NCBI RefSeq assembly: GCF_002443255.2 | Contig: NW_019211459.1 | Location: 20,939,540 to 21,003,539 of the forward strand | Length of the DNA: 64,000 nt | Source of the DNA: Varroa destructor | Lineage: Eukaryota > Arthropoda > Arachnida > Mesostigmata > Varroidae | Direction of reading: 5' to 3' | Part shown: piece after piece, positions 47,228-59,600 of the stretch | Layout of the letters: every line of letters starts with the position of its first letter | Position numbering within the stretch: the first letter of the stretch is position 1 | Made by a program: the position numbers and the translations under genes | Notes under the pieces: generated by a model | Told to the model about the DNA's origin: nothing | Seen by the model: only the letters and a program-made list of their open reading frames with translations | The model's database searches: none

Positions 47228-48550
47228 TATGTAGCATCCGGAGAAATGTTATGTAAATTGTAACAAGCTTAGATCTAATGTCGATAATATGTTAGGCTTT
47301 ATGTTGCAATCGACGGTCCAAGATTAGCATAGCTCTGCTGTAATAGACGATAGGAATATCGCAACCCTTCTGAAGTATACCGTACCGTAAAAAGTAACCG
47401 ACCGAGAGTGTAAAATTCACCTAGGATTCATTATCCAGAAAGTGAAATATAACACATGATATCTGATAAAGAATATAATGTTTTAGAGTAAATTACACTA
47501 TGGCCTTTCTTGAGTTTCATTTTTTTCTGCATCTAACCGATGTTACGAAAGGCAAATTGGACAAGGGCCGATGCATATACAGAGCGTCGATAGCTTGATT
47601 ATATCTACCGCGTTTGGGGGTATTGATAAAGGCTAAGCTGATCCCAAAATGTTGGTTAAGGTTGCGCAAAAGTCAGCTGTCAAAAAAATTGTGCACCAAA
47701 AAATCTAGAGGTTCTCTTTGTTGGAAGAATGCACGGTGAATGTTTAGATACCAATCAAACGTACAGCAGTTATTTCGTTTTTAAGGTTTTCTTTGAGGCC
47801 AATACACGAATCGATCTCAAACGACGGGCCTTACACCAGGTATTTGTCACGGTTGTGTGGGATTTTAGCCAGAATTTTCCAACTGCAATACTTACTGAAC
47901 TCATACGTTTCTCAATTTCTGGCTATAGGCCTGTAGTCATTTTAATGTAATTTTGACCCAAGAGGCCCATTTTAGTCTAACTTCGATTAAATAAAATACG
48001 CCTATAGCGTTCTAAAACGACATTTGTACATCATTTCGCACCTCAGTTCGAGCTTTTCCCCATTTGCCCGCTGCTCGTCTATGCGTCTCATTGCTTTGGT
48101 ACGTGTCTCGATGGTCAAGATTTCAGTTAGCGGCAAATGAAAGCTTTTATCGTAAACTACCGTCTACCGCCTTCTCGCTCCTGCTGAAAGGAGCACCTCT
48201 TCAGGCAACTTCACACTGACGTCACAGGCACAGCTGATTTCGGTTTTCGTTTGCCGGCCGTGGCCGTTCCTTATCTTGTTGCTGACGGCCCAGGACCTAT
48301 CATCAGGCAACAACCCTAAGGCTAACTTACGACCTGCTCAGCGACGTTAACCATACCGCTTCTCTGCAACAAACGACACCAACAGCAGGTAACCTTCTCC
48401 CAAACTCGCAGTCATTCCCTTCATCTACCTGTCATTCTTCAGTCCCCCTTACTGCTACTACCTCACCCAGCCTCATCAGCGCGGCAGCGTCATGTGTTTC
48501 CCTCACCCATACAGACGAAATCGGCCGCTTTCGTCAACGTGGATTTTAAC

Positions 48551-48628
48551 GTAGTGTGTGAGACGGCATTAGATGCCATTGAGTACGTAGCCGTGCGGCA
48601 GCAGTAACGTCAAGAGCATAGCAAACCT
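48551..48628 (+). repeat. Repeat block R2, copy B (78 bp)
   Basis: Matches 50086-50163 in the same orientation with four substitutions. Followed after three bases by block R3 copy B. Confidence 0.93.
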
Positions 48629-48631
48629 ACG

Positions 48632-48675
48632 CACGTATAGAAACTTTAAGTGAGTAAAATTTGTTATGAACAACA
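48632..48675 (+). repeat. Repeat block R3, copy B
   Basis: Second copy of the 46873-46917 block, here placed directly after R2. Confidence 0.9.
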
Positions 48676-49778
48676 TGCCATTAACATCAATACTTCCTTT
48701 TGCAATACTTAACTAGATCGTGCGGAAGAAGTCACCCGCTGATAGAGATTACGTTACGCGATTTTGTTTTGCTGGATAATCGATTTCCTCTATAATTGAT
48801 ATCGCTTTTACTTATTGTGACACGAATCTGCTGACGTGTGCTAGAACTGCGTTGTCTCGTCGCAAAAAAGCTGTCATAGGATTTGTTATAAACCTGTGAG
48901 AACTAGGTGTAACCCTGTAATTGACGATTTAGGTAGTGTTATCCGTCATTGATTCATTGTTGTTCTGCTGACAGATGCACACAAACTTGGCAGTCAGAGT
49001 CAAATATGGTTTTGAGAAAAGGAAAATTCGGCCTATTGGCATATGCTAGCATGAGCACGGCAACGACCGATTCCGTTCCCTGCAACGATATGCTGTGATT
49101 TTTTTTTAATATATGTAACTGACTTTATTCATAGGAACTTTGCAGTTTCGAATTATAATTTATTCTTTATTATTATTATAATTTATTTTTATTTAGAGGT
49201 AAAGAGAGTATGAAAAGTTTTTAAGAAAAGTTTAAACAGTTGAAGTTTTCAACATTCACAGAAATAGAAAAAAAAAACGAAGAACTTGTTGCATCGATGT
49301 ATCTTTTATTGTTTGTGTTTATTTCATAATCTAATTAATGTATTTTGTACTTTTGGTTTTCACTTTTAATATATAAAGAAACTCAATATAGAAAGAAACT
49401 AAAAATAGAAATAGTTCATATTATTTTCAAAGAAGATGACCAAACAAGATGAGCTGTTTTATTCAAGACTATCGGCGTTAAAATCGGCCAGTTTTTAAAT
49501 ATTATGAAAAAATTGTGAAAGACCTATCTTTGAAATGGTCATAATTTTGCAGATTTAAATTATCAGCCAAGCACGATATCACTTACACATTTTGGATGGA
49601 TAAAAATTTCTTGCTTTCGATCAAATAAATACACACCTTTATATTGAGTAGCCATCGGTAGAAAAAAACAATGTTCGAAGAACCATTTTGTAACAGATTG
49701 TTTTATGATGGATTTATAACTTCACTGGATTTACCATCCAAAAATCATAGTGAACGCGTGCAGCTGAGCGCGCTGATA

Positions 49779-50081
49779 CTTCGGATAACACTTCGTAATG
49801 AGTCGAGTAATATGTTTAGTGTAACTGTACTTATTTTTGCGTCTTTTTATGAAAGAAATTATTTTGATTTCGCCCAGCACCCCCCTTTGACCCCCTTCGA
49901 ATCATATGTTTTATTTATCAAGGCGAATATTCTGTTTTAATACTTTTTTCAGTAGCTAGTTAGATTATCTTTCATTTCTAATCTTTTTAGCTGGAGTTTT
50001 AGAACTGTCACTTGACTTCACAAGCATGAGCAAAGGGCTGATTCGTTGCCAGAAATCCCTTGGGCTCATTGAATTTGAATT
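49779..50081 (+). repeat. Repeat block R1, copy C (303 bp)
   Basis: Second copy of the 46925-47227 block, here followed after four bases by R2. Confidence 0.95.
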
Positions 50082-50085
50082 AACA

Positions 50086-50163
50086 GTAGTGTGTGCGACG
50101 GCATTAGATGCCATTGAGTAGGTAGCCGTGCGGCAGCAGTTACGTCAAGAGTATAGCAAACCT
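50086..50163 (+). repeat. Repeat block R2, copy C (78 bp)
   Basis: Second copy of the 48551-48628 block, directly after R1 copy C. Confidence 0.93.
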
Positions 50164-53100
50164 GCTGAGGTGTCTATTTGTTGATCCGGTATGATCTGCT
50201 CAGATTAGTTGAGTTTTGTTTCCTTGTCGACGGCGGAATCATTTGCTTCCAGAGCGTTCTTACTTTGAGTACTTCGACGGAGCCTATCTCCGAATCTACT
50301 GTCTATAAAAGTATCAGAAAAACAGCGACCCAAAAACAAATAGGTCTGATTTGATAACCTCCTGCTTACTAAGCCAGCTTATTGAGCTCTGTGTTCGCAC
50401 TCTGTGTGAAACCATTGTGTTCCAGCGGGTCCGGTCGCTTGTGTCCAGTATCGTAAATATAGCAAAATAGTATGGACGAGTAACCGGCTGGCTGGAAAAA
50501 TTCGTTTCGAACAGTGGAAATTACTTCATCACTTTGGTTTACCTTCATCTAATTAACTGAAGACACTGACTTATGTAATTCTGTGCGCTGCTTGTCAGCC
50601 ATAAATACCTTTTCATTTATTGTACGATTTTGTATTAATTACATTCGTCAGCAGTCGCGAACATTTGGACACGGTGAAGTCGAACGTTCAAAGACCTCCG
50701 TAGCCGTACAAGGTGCTCATTAGTAAGCTTGCACTGGGCCCTCCCACAGAGTATCGGGCTATAGTAAAATTTCTTGAGGAACACAGTGTAAGAAAAGTAG
50801 CGTGGTCTCATTTTTGTTCTACGCTGTAATTTCTCTTGCTTCGAGTCTGCTTTAAAAAATCGCCCCACAAAGCTCACAGCGACAATTGATGCTGAACATT
50901 GTGCCGACGCCAACAGCAGCGGTATCTTCAGGAAAAGACCCAGGAAAACGACAGTGACCAGAATTGAAAGTCAGGAGATAAGACAGCTAACTGCGCCATT
51001 GTAGCACAATTAGTGACGTGACTGCGATTTGGAGCGAGAAAGAGAAACCACAGGCAATCTGTCAAAACTGTAAGCTTAAATGTAGCTTCTTAGATGTTAT
51101 CGGAGAAAAAAACGGTAATCTACTACTTTTTCGGCAACAATTAGGCCGTGCATTGCTAAGCTTTAATTTTGGACTTGATAATTTCTAAGCTATTTATATA
51201 GGTAGCTATTTTTCCAACAATACCGCCTTCCGCATGAACCATTTGTACAACAGACGAAAGCATACAAGCTTGTTCTACCTCTTTCGCGAAAGCACCCTTT
51301 GCCGTGCCTTCGATATGAGGTGCAAAAATAGGCCACGGGGAAGGACAATCGATTTTTGTGCACAACAGAGTGACTCAGCGAAGCGTTTTTGATATTACCT
51401 AAAATGTTCCTTGGACGGAAGCGGCCTGTAAGGCAGTCCTTTCGTAAAATGACTCTATAGCAATAGAGAGCTGGTTACTGCTTTGAAACTAGCCTAAGTT
51501 AAGCTACATAGTACCTTTTTTTTTTGGCTATTGCAAAACACCCCTAAAAAATAAGAAACCTAACTATATTGTAGTAAAACTTTTGAAAGATTTTGGAGAG
51601 GTTTCGATATTGTGAGAAGGTCTGATAAGACGTAATACAGTTAAGGCCATCCAATTTAGATAACTATATAGTCTCATATTTATATAGCTTAGATAGTAAA
51701 TTTGATTTGTAGCTGTAGTTGGAATCATCAGTTTTCATTGTCAACAGTGTACGCTGAAGTGTGTTGATGTATTGAATCTATGTACACATGGAAAAGAGAA
51801 GGAACTTATTTGAAATACCTGTTTCTTTAGATTCGACGAAAACATTGAAATCTTATAGCTACTTTTATCCGGTATCAATACATCGTACCTATACTAAATT
51901 TAACGTAAGTTATTTTAATTCGCCTGCGAAGCACCGACTATTACCAAAATGTGCCTGTCAAATTTAGCGTCGTTCTGTAGAATCCCAACTGCACGCAAAT
52001 AACGTCTACACCAATTATTTCTTAAATGAGTCATCTGCACGTATAGCCTCTATAGCGAATCACATCTGCTATCATGGAGTGGATATGTCTACACCCCACG
52101 CCTTCGACTTTAAAAATAAATGGGTTTTTTACATATCGTGTGGCTAGCAGATTGATTCGAATTCGTAATGTAAAAACGCGCCAGCAATTAATCTTCCAGA
52201 CACACATATGTGTTAATCAAAGTATTCTTTATGCTTTACTTGGAAAAGTATTATTTTTCTAAGTTCCGAACTTACTCGGAACTGCTTTGTTCGTCGGACA
52301 AGCTGCTATCTATACCATTGCCTATACTAAACATTGCTTCTACATCCCTCACCGATAAAAATTTAAAGCTCATCAAGATGGGTAGTCTACCAGACGAGCT
52401 GCAGGGGGTACTGTTCTCAACAGTTGCAATCTGGAGGCAGTTAGCTCCCATCGGCTTCATGTTTTGCTCTTTCTTTCTTCGAAGTTGGGTCGACGGTCGA
52501 CGCACAAAATGACCGAATTAGCATGTGCCGAGCGCTTGAGTTTGGAATGGGTGACCTGCCATCAGCAGACTTACCCCCCTAAAACCGGCAAATGCAACGC
52601 GCGGTCGTACTACCAGTTTGCAACGCGTTTGGCAATCGTTGATGTCACGAGCACGAGACACTAGCGCTGGCAGACGTCGGTGGACGAAGACGCCGTTGGA
52701 CTCAAGTGCAAAACTCGCGAGTCCCCGCTGAATGGGGCCACTGCCCGTACATCTGGGTCCGTCTTGCCTGGGCCACGTAAACGAGGCTCGATTAGCTCTA
52801 TGTCGTGAATGGTTCCACATATAAAGCGTTGGGCTTCTCGTCGCCGCTGTTGTCGTTACCGTTATGGCTTTTGACGTTGCTGCCACGGTGAGTCTTCTTT
52901 TAGCTAAGCTATTAAAACTAAACGGCTTTAGTTTTCCATGCTCAATCATTTTGAAGGTAGAAGCCGCACTACACTTGACTCATCCTAGCTGGCAGCTTTA
53001 CGTTAGTTTAGTATCGCCCAAGACTAACTAAGTTGCTCTGTTTACCTGACTACTGCTGTCGAAACTATCTGGTGCTGATATACGGAAGCGGAATTCTATG

Positions 53101-55898
53101 CACCAAAGCTTAGTGGTTAGATAATGAGACACTCCAGTAGGGCTAGAGTATGAGGTCTGGTCTTGAGCACTTTTCTGGGAATAGTTTCGAACGATTTTTC
53201 CTCCAAGATGTGAAAACCACGAATCTGTTAGCCTAACAATTTTTCTGCTATTAGAAAAATGTCGTATGTTCTATAAGTAACGAGATGAAATAAACCGAAT
53301 AAGAATTAAAGACATTTTTATTCAAGCGCTGTTGTTTTGCATCAAAAGTAAACAACTTTTCTATAGGCATATGTGTATCTAAACTGGTTCGTTAGAGTCT
53401 CTACTTTGCTTTTGACAGCGCTAATATTCCCCCTCTCCTGTTTATTTTTTCGAGACAACTTTTATTTGCTTCGAAATCCTGACCCAAATGAATTTGACTT
53501 TTCGAACACTTGAAACATTGCGAGAGATCTTAGTATAGTGATCTTCAGTTTACATCTATGCTTTCTATCTATTCACTACTCGTACGTCAAATAATGCTGA
53601 CTAAAAGTCTGCAGTGACACAAACGACAACCTCGTTTAACGAACTGTTTGTGAAAGCTACCAGGTCGGCTGTCTGTCAGAAGACAATTCGTTTCAACTTC
53701 AGTTGTATGAAACCTTTTCCCCTCACCAAACTCAGCAGACAACATCTGTGTCATAATGGTATCATGCCGCAGCCCTCTGACCATCAGTGTTCTGACAGTG
53801 TGTATTAGAAAATACCACGTCTCGCCCGTAAAGGTCTTCGTTCTATAGCACAATGACCGACAGATCTATATTGTGACGGTTGGGAGGGGTCACTTTGCTT
53901 TCCAGCTCCAGTTATTTCGTCACATCATGCTAGAATGGTTAAGTTATTATTATCTGCTTAATAAGAGAAATAATAATAGTTATGGTACCAACACAGAGTG
54001 ATCTAAAAATGTGGTACGTTTTGCAAAAGCTCCGCAAATTGACCAGATATTTTCAAATTGAGTTTCATTATTCTTGCGCGTTACTGTGTAATGTCAAGGT
54101 CGCTTTGTCTAACCAGACTATATATTCGAAAATATACTATGCACGCAAGTGAAACGCTATGGACGAAATAACGTTAGTAGCAGAAAGGAAATACGACTTC
54201 CCAGCGATTTCCATAGTCGTTGCACGTGACACTTACGGCACATACATGTAGATCTATAAGAAACCCCGTGCATCTGAAGTCCGTATCCATGTTTTCCATT
54301 ATATTGAACTGTTTTGGTTAGGACTGTGCGACGTTTGATGGTCACAATTCCTGAGCTAAACGAGTGACACTGAATACTTTTCAGTATAACTTTAAGTGAA
54401 TATCGGACATTATACTTTGCGCGATAGGGCGTACGGTCGGAAAGCTTCTCAATGCTTGCACGCGCACCATTTGCGTTATGACGCTAAATTTCACTATTTA
54501 AAACTTCAAGAAAGGTGTGTAAAGTGTTCTTATTATACCGGAACGCCTAGATACGGATGAGTGTGAGATGAGAACAAAAGTCATTGGCGATATATCAAGA
54601 CCCTCGATCCTGGGCACCACTGGCGCAAGCTCGTGGTCCTACGCTGTTGTCAAATGACACTATGTACTGGCGATTGCTGGATCGTCCATCCACTAGTTTC
54701 TTAAAAAATTGAATATCAGTAAAATTGATTTTTATTATTGACAAATACATTTTGTAAAGGCTTATTTTAATACTTATAGCAATCTCTCATAGTTACACCG
54801 TACCCTGAGCAAAAATTTCTCCTTGGAAAAGCCACGGTCTGTCTAAGCCCTTTTCAAAGAATTTGCACAAACCCATTCAGATGTCGTTCATTCGTAACCG
54901 AATGTGTTGAACGAGTTCCCTGTTGAGTACGGTTTTGCTCGTTGTATGTATAACTGGTTATACATGCTTCAATTGGATCCGAACTAGAGGGTAAAAGGGA
55001 CAAAATGGTAATCCTTGTCAGTGTAAAAGTACGATAAAAACTCTTCACACGCACCTTTGCTAATAACTATACTATGTAAGGGGTAATCCGAAAAACGTTA
55101 ATTTTGCCCGACAAAGTTAACCGCATTTTATAAAAACTTTTAGTCTGATAAATGAGTCATAGCATCCGAGGTAGAATTTCCTTGTCGGTGTCTTTCGTTT
55201 TAAGATTGTATCTACTTAAATCTGACGCTAAAGACAAATAAATACAAACGTTTCAGCAAGTTTCAATGGACTTCCTTGTTGCAATCAAGTCGCCGCAAGT
55301 TAAAAAAAAAACCCACCATTTATGTTGGACATATTAACGAGTGCACTATTGCAGAATACATGTTACTGATATTCAAATTCAATGTTTAAAGTGGCGTGCT
55401 TACAGTTTGGTCTACTTTCTATTTTCTGAGATTCAGCACAATTTAAAACCAATCCAATTTAAGATCCCGCAACTTTAAATAGTCCATCCATTTTATGTAA
55501 ACGGCTGTACAGTTTGACAGTATGGTGGTTTAGTAAATGTCGTACCCCTCAAATAGATATTGTTTTTGAAACCGATTCGCGTCTGTTGTACAGCCGGTGT
55601 TTGCTCTGCGTCTACCATAATCAAATGAATCTCATCACAGTAGCTATTATTAACAGAATTACAGAAACTACTTGACGTTAGGGTAACCAATATGTTCTAA
55701 ATTAGAGTAGACTTTTTAGGCTAAAGGAAAAAAAATATGTAGAATGATTTTTCAGCTAGCTTTTTCAAGCTGAACTTTTCATGTTATGCGATCAATAGCA
55801 GGCCGTTTCACTAAGCTCTTCTCTGTAGTTTTATTACCTTGATGCCAGATAGGATGAATACGACAAATACATAATGTGGTAATTATTGAGTCCTTCAG

Positions 55899-56067
55899 AT
55901 GAGTCGAAAGGTGTGCGATACGTGGTTTTACGCGATTCTTATCTGCTCTGTTGGAGTTTCGCTTTATTACTATTATCCTGAAGTCCAGAATCGTTTCCCG
56001 CAGGCGACCGCCATCCTCGAAATGCACTACAAAAAAATCACGAGTCAATTCGTGTCTTCAATGCAAC
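55899..56067 (+). CDS. CYB5D2: Neuferricin candidate exon 1 (start codon and membrane anchor)
   Basis: ATG follows TCCTTCAG, so a 5' UTR intron may end here. The exon ends in phase 1 before a perfect GTAAGT donor. It encodes a short basic start, then the hydrophobic WFYAILICSVGVSLYYYY and a basic stretch. An N-terminal anchor is expected for neuferricin, and the phase fits, but this part of the family is not conserved in sequence. Confidence 0.6.
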
Positions 56068-56637
56068 GTAAGTGGCACGTTCAGTTTTATGTTCTAAATA
56101 TTAAACAAATTACTTTGTGTTTGAATTATTCAAATATTACATATGTTTTAGACAAATTTTCTTCGAAGATATAGCATTACCAGTTTTCTATAGGTTCAGG
56201 GTTTGCTAAATGTCTTAGACAACGACCCAGCCTTCTATATAATGGAAATAGCGCAATATTTATCAAGAAGAGAATTCGTTCATGAGAAGAAGTTCATGCA
56301 GCATTAAAAAAAAATAGGTAATTTTATTTTAAATATTGCGTGAGGACCATGCACTTTTTAACTGTCATAAGATACTTTTTAAGATACCCGATTAAGATTT
56401 GGGTTTATTGCGCACTTGGGCACTCGTTTGACCATCTGGAGAGGTATACACAGCCCTGATTAAACCACTGCTTTTTCGGTTAATGTTTATTTTAGTTCGC
56501 TTATGGTTAGCCTCGCTCTCTTGTACATATTAATCCTCACTAGCGCACGTTGATCGTAGGTTATGACAGTTCGAAAGCTGAGAGGTGGACGGGAGACCCG
56601 CGTGCTAAAAACCTGCCAAAATGATATACCTAAGGGA

Positions 56638-56676
<39 letters not shown>

Positions 56677-59600
56677 TATATAAAAACTGTTTCCTTGGTA
56701 TTTTGGCAAATAAGGCCTTATGTCATTTCAACTTGAATTCGATGATTTAAATGTTAATGCTGCAAATTCGCAGCTTCTCTTCGATAGTGTGTGTCTCGGA
56801 CATGAACGGCCATCGCTGCAACTTGATGGAATCAATGGAAATATTTTATTAAAAGATCTTCTTACAATCGTCTAGTACCTGATGACCAAATATGCATTGC
56901 AGCGCTTCCGCTCGTCCGGTGTATTCGATAGCCAAGCCACAGCCTATCATAGAAGGCGCATTGCCAACGGTTGCGGTCTAGTGTTCGATACGCGTTAGCT
57001 ATACTTCCCGACCTTGCAATAGCGGCGTGACACCATCGCGTTAATGCCGATCGTCAGTGAGACTGCTGCGGACGCCAGCTACGCGGCACCATTTCCGGCA
57101 CGACTGCATGCCCTTTACATCGATTCGGTACCTGAAGTGCTTAATGATGTCTGGCGACAAAGCATGCTGCTGTTCCATTAGTTGATAGCAGGATAAAAGA
57201 TACGATGAGGACTGGATAAGTCTGACTAGAAGAACGAGTTGACGATGCCTTGCTTCTGAAACGTTGCGCTATGTTGCTCACCCGAGTACCTTCACCGCTC
57301 CATCAGTCCAATAGACGGACAGGTAAATAATCTTCGTCGGCCTTTGGCCTTCAACGGCCGCTCGTATCCGAGATGCATTATCCATTTTAGACCACGCTTT
57401 TTAGTAATGAAAGTTCAACGGGCTCCAGAACTCGCTGTGCGGCCAGCTGACCGGCCTTATTTCTACTTAGGTCAGGTGTTAGCCAGTTCAACGTCGTCTT
57501 CTCTGTACATACAAAGAACGCTTTCATTTTAACATTTATCGACTGATTTTCGCCGCCGCATTTTATGAATGGCTCTGTATACTAAATGAAAGAGGGGAAA
57601 AAATTGATATATGAGTAATACACGTTTAGTGCAGCCTAAGATGTTCCTCTTCCGAAGAAGACTCCTGGCATCCGTGTCGCCGTTGTATGCAGAGATGACG
57701 ATATGCTTCTACGGAACGCATAAATGAAGAGAATGGTCTGCCCGACGCGAACGACCAACCGTTAGTCACGATCTTCATTTCATTTCGTCTTAAATTATCT
57801 TCTAAACATTAAAACACTTTATTGTCGCATTTTGTGCCGTCGTTGCCAGCGTTGACGAAAGTAAATTTTTTACAACTTCACAGATCGACCGAGTTGCCGC
57901 ATCCTGATCTCTGAAATGATGGCTCCTACGATCGTGCTGAGCATCGGACTTGAACCAATACAAATGCCGCGATTTTGCATGTTTAGTGAAACTGGAAAAC
58001 ATGAATACAGACAGGAAACTGACATGTGCAATCCACTGCAAAAAAATGCACAGTCATGAGTACGCGGCAGGGTCACATAGCAGTTAGTCATCAATACGCT
58101 TCTGGAATCCAATTCACGCTTTTTAATATAATGCTCATGCATATGTTGCTTATAATTTATATACTAACAAACAATATGTGCAATGTACCTGTGTACACAG
58201 TATATCAATGGGAGATGGCCTGAGGGCTCAAGTTTGAATTGGTCCATCTTCAGAACCTACAACCTGTAGGTTAAATTTTTTTCCATCGAAGCACATTATC
58301 ATTACAGAAATAAACGTTCCTCGTGTATATATATACACATATATACTTCGGCTTACCTATCATATTTCAAATGATTTCCTTATTTATAGTTTTCTTTGTG
58401 TGAAGTGTGCGAGCCTTTCGCGGTCAAGTTCCAAGCTTGCTCGCTGCATGGCGCCAGCGTTTGCTTGTATATGGTATCGGTACAACTGTTTATAATTAGC
58501 GATTGTGAATATTGGAGTGATATCACAAACTGGATGCCCCACGAGTATAAGCTCGGAATCTTACAGTTAACCAAATAGCGTATATATGCCTATGCTGTTA
58601 ATATGGGATTAACTTTTATCGAATGTTTCGAATCGTTTAGGATAGGTTGTCGTTAAAAGGATATTATAAGGAAATGTATCGCAATTTATCTGTCTGTTCA
58701 GAAGGAATATTATTTATTTAGTCTTTCAGAATAACACGAATGAATGGTTTTTTCACATGGCCTCATTGACACAATACGTTGCATTATTATACAGCTCCTT
58801 CGGGAAGATGCACGCAAACCATCCATAAGACAACAACAGACCCTGTTAGGTGTGTAAATTCACCATAAATGCACCCTGTGACAACGACAGCTGAAAATGG
58901 CAGCAACGTGCAGGCCTGTGTAATAGCTAGAGTATTACTGAATTTGCCTGAATCGACAAAACGTATATTCTCATTACTTTCAGGCCAACTGCTGCCATTG
59001 CTATGGCCGTCGTGTTCACAAGCATTAAAGTATTATTGTCTGAATTTCTAGCAGCTTACCCATAATAGCCTTCTAATTATCCACTACCAATAATCCGTTG
59101 ACGAACCGCCTGATGATATACATATCTAAAGCTACGCAACCTAACAAACGTGTACGTTAAGCTATTTAAGCGTTAAGCGATGAAATATCAATAAACGCGC
59201 GAGTATTTCTTCGTTGATGAAAATTAAAGGAGCTTCGTGTGTTTGCGTCTTCAGGCTACTTTAGACCTATGCCCTTTTCATGCAGCAACATAAACGCAAA
59301 CGGCACAAACTGTGAGAGGCAATTAAGTACTGTTAGAATTTGACAGGTCGTCTGTTCAACCGAAGGGCTCTCCATTCAGGAGGTTCCCATCGTCATCTAG
59401 AATGCCTTTCAAAGAGGCTACGGTACACCTTATGTAAATGACCCAAGGCAAGATATCTGCAGTAGTAATTCGTGAAATTCGCTGGTTACTAACCAGTTCA
59501 GGGAATCATAAAAGATCTTAATGGGGGCGTACCTAGTTGGTTGTCTCATTAGAGCGAATTATACAGCACTTTTGTTTGATATGCCTGGGTCTTTACAGGG

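Larger units (their letters stand above)
36879..55898. other. 19 kb without recognised gene
   Basis: Starts with the presumed DAT 3' UTR; no convincing AATAAA is seen in the first few hundred bases. It contains microsatellites (38511-38567, 40808-40825), a T-rich tract (37849-37884), a candidate exon (44270-44470), several inverted repeats and the mosaic repeat cluster at 46.9-50.2 kb. Longer open frames at 41815-42255 (-), 44168-44575 (+) and 52518-52949 (-) resemble no family I know. GC-richer patches lie at 42300-42500, 48040-48600 and 52380-52880. Confidence 0.6.

Noticed and set aside
48218..48225. Perfect CRE palindrome TGACGTCA
   Set aside because: About one such 8-mer is expected by chance in 64 kb, and no gene start is nearby.
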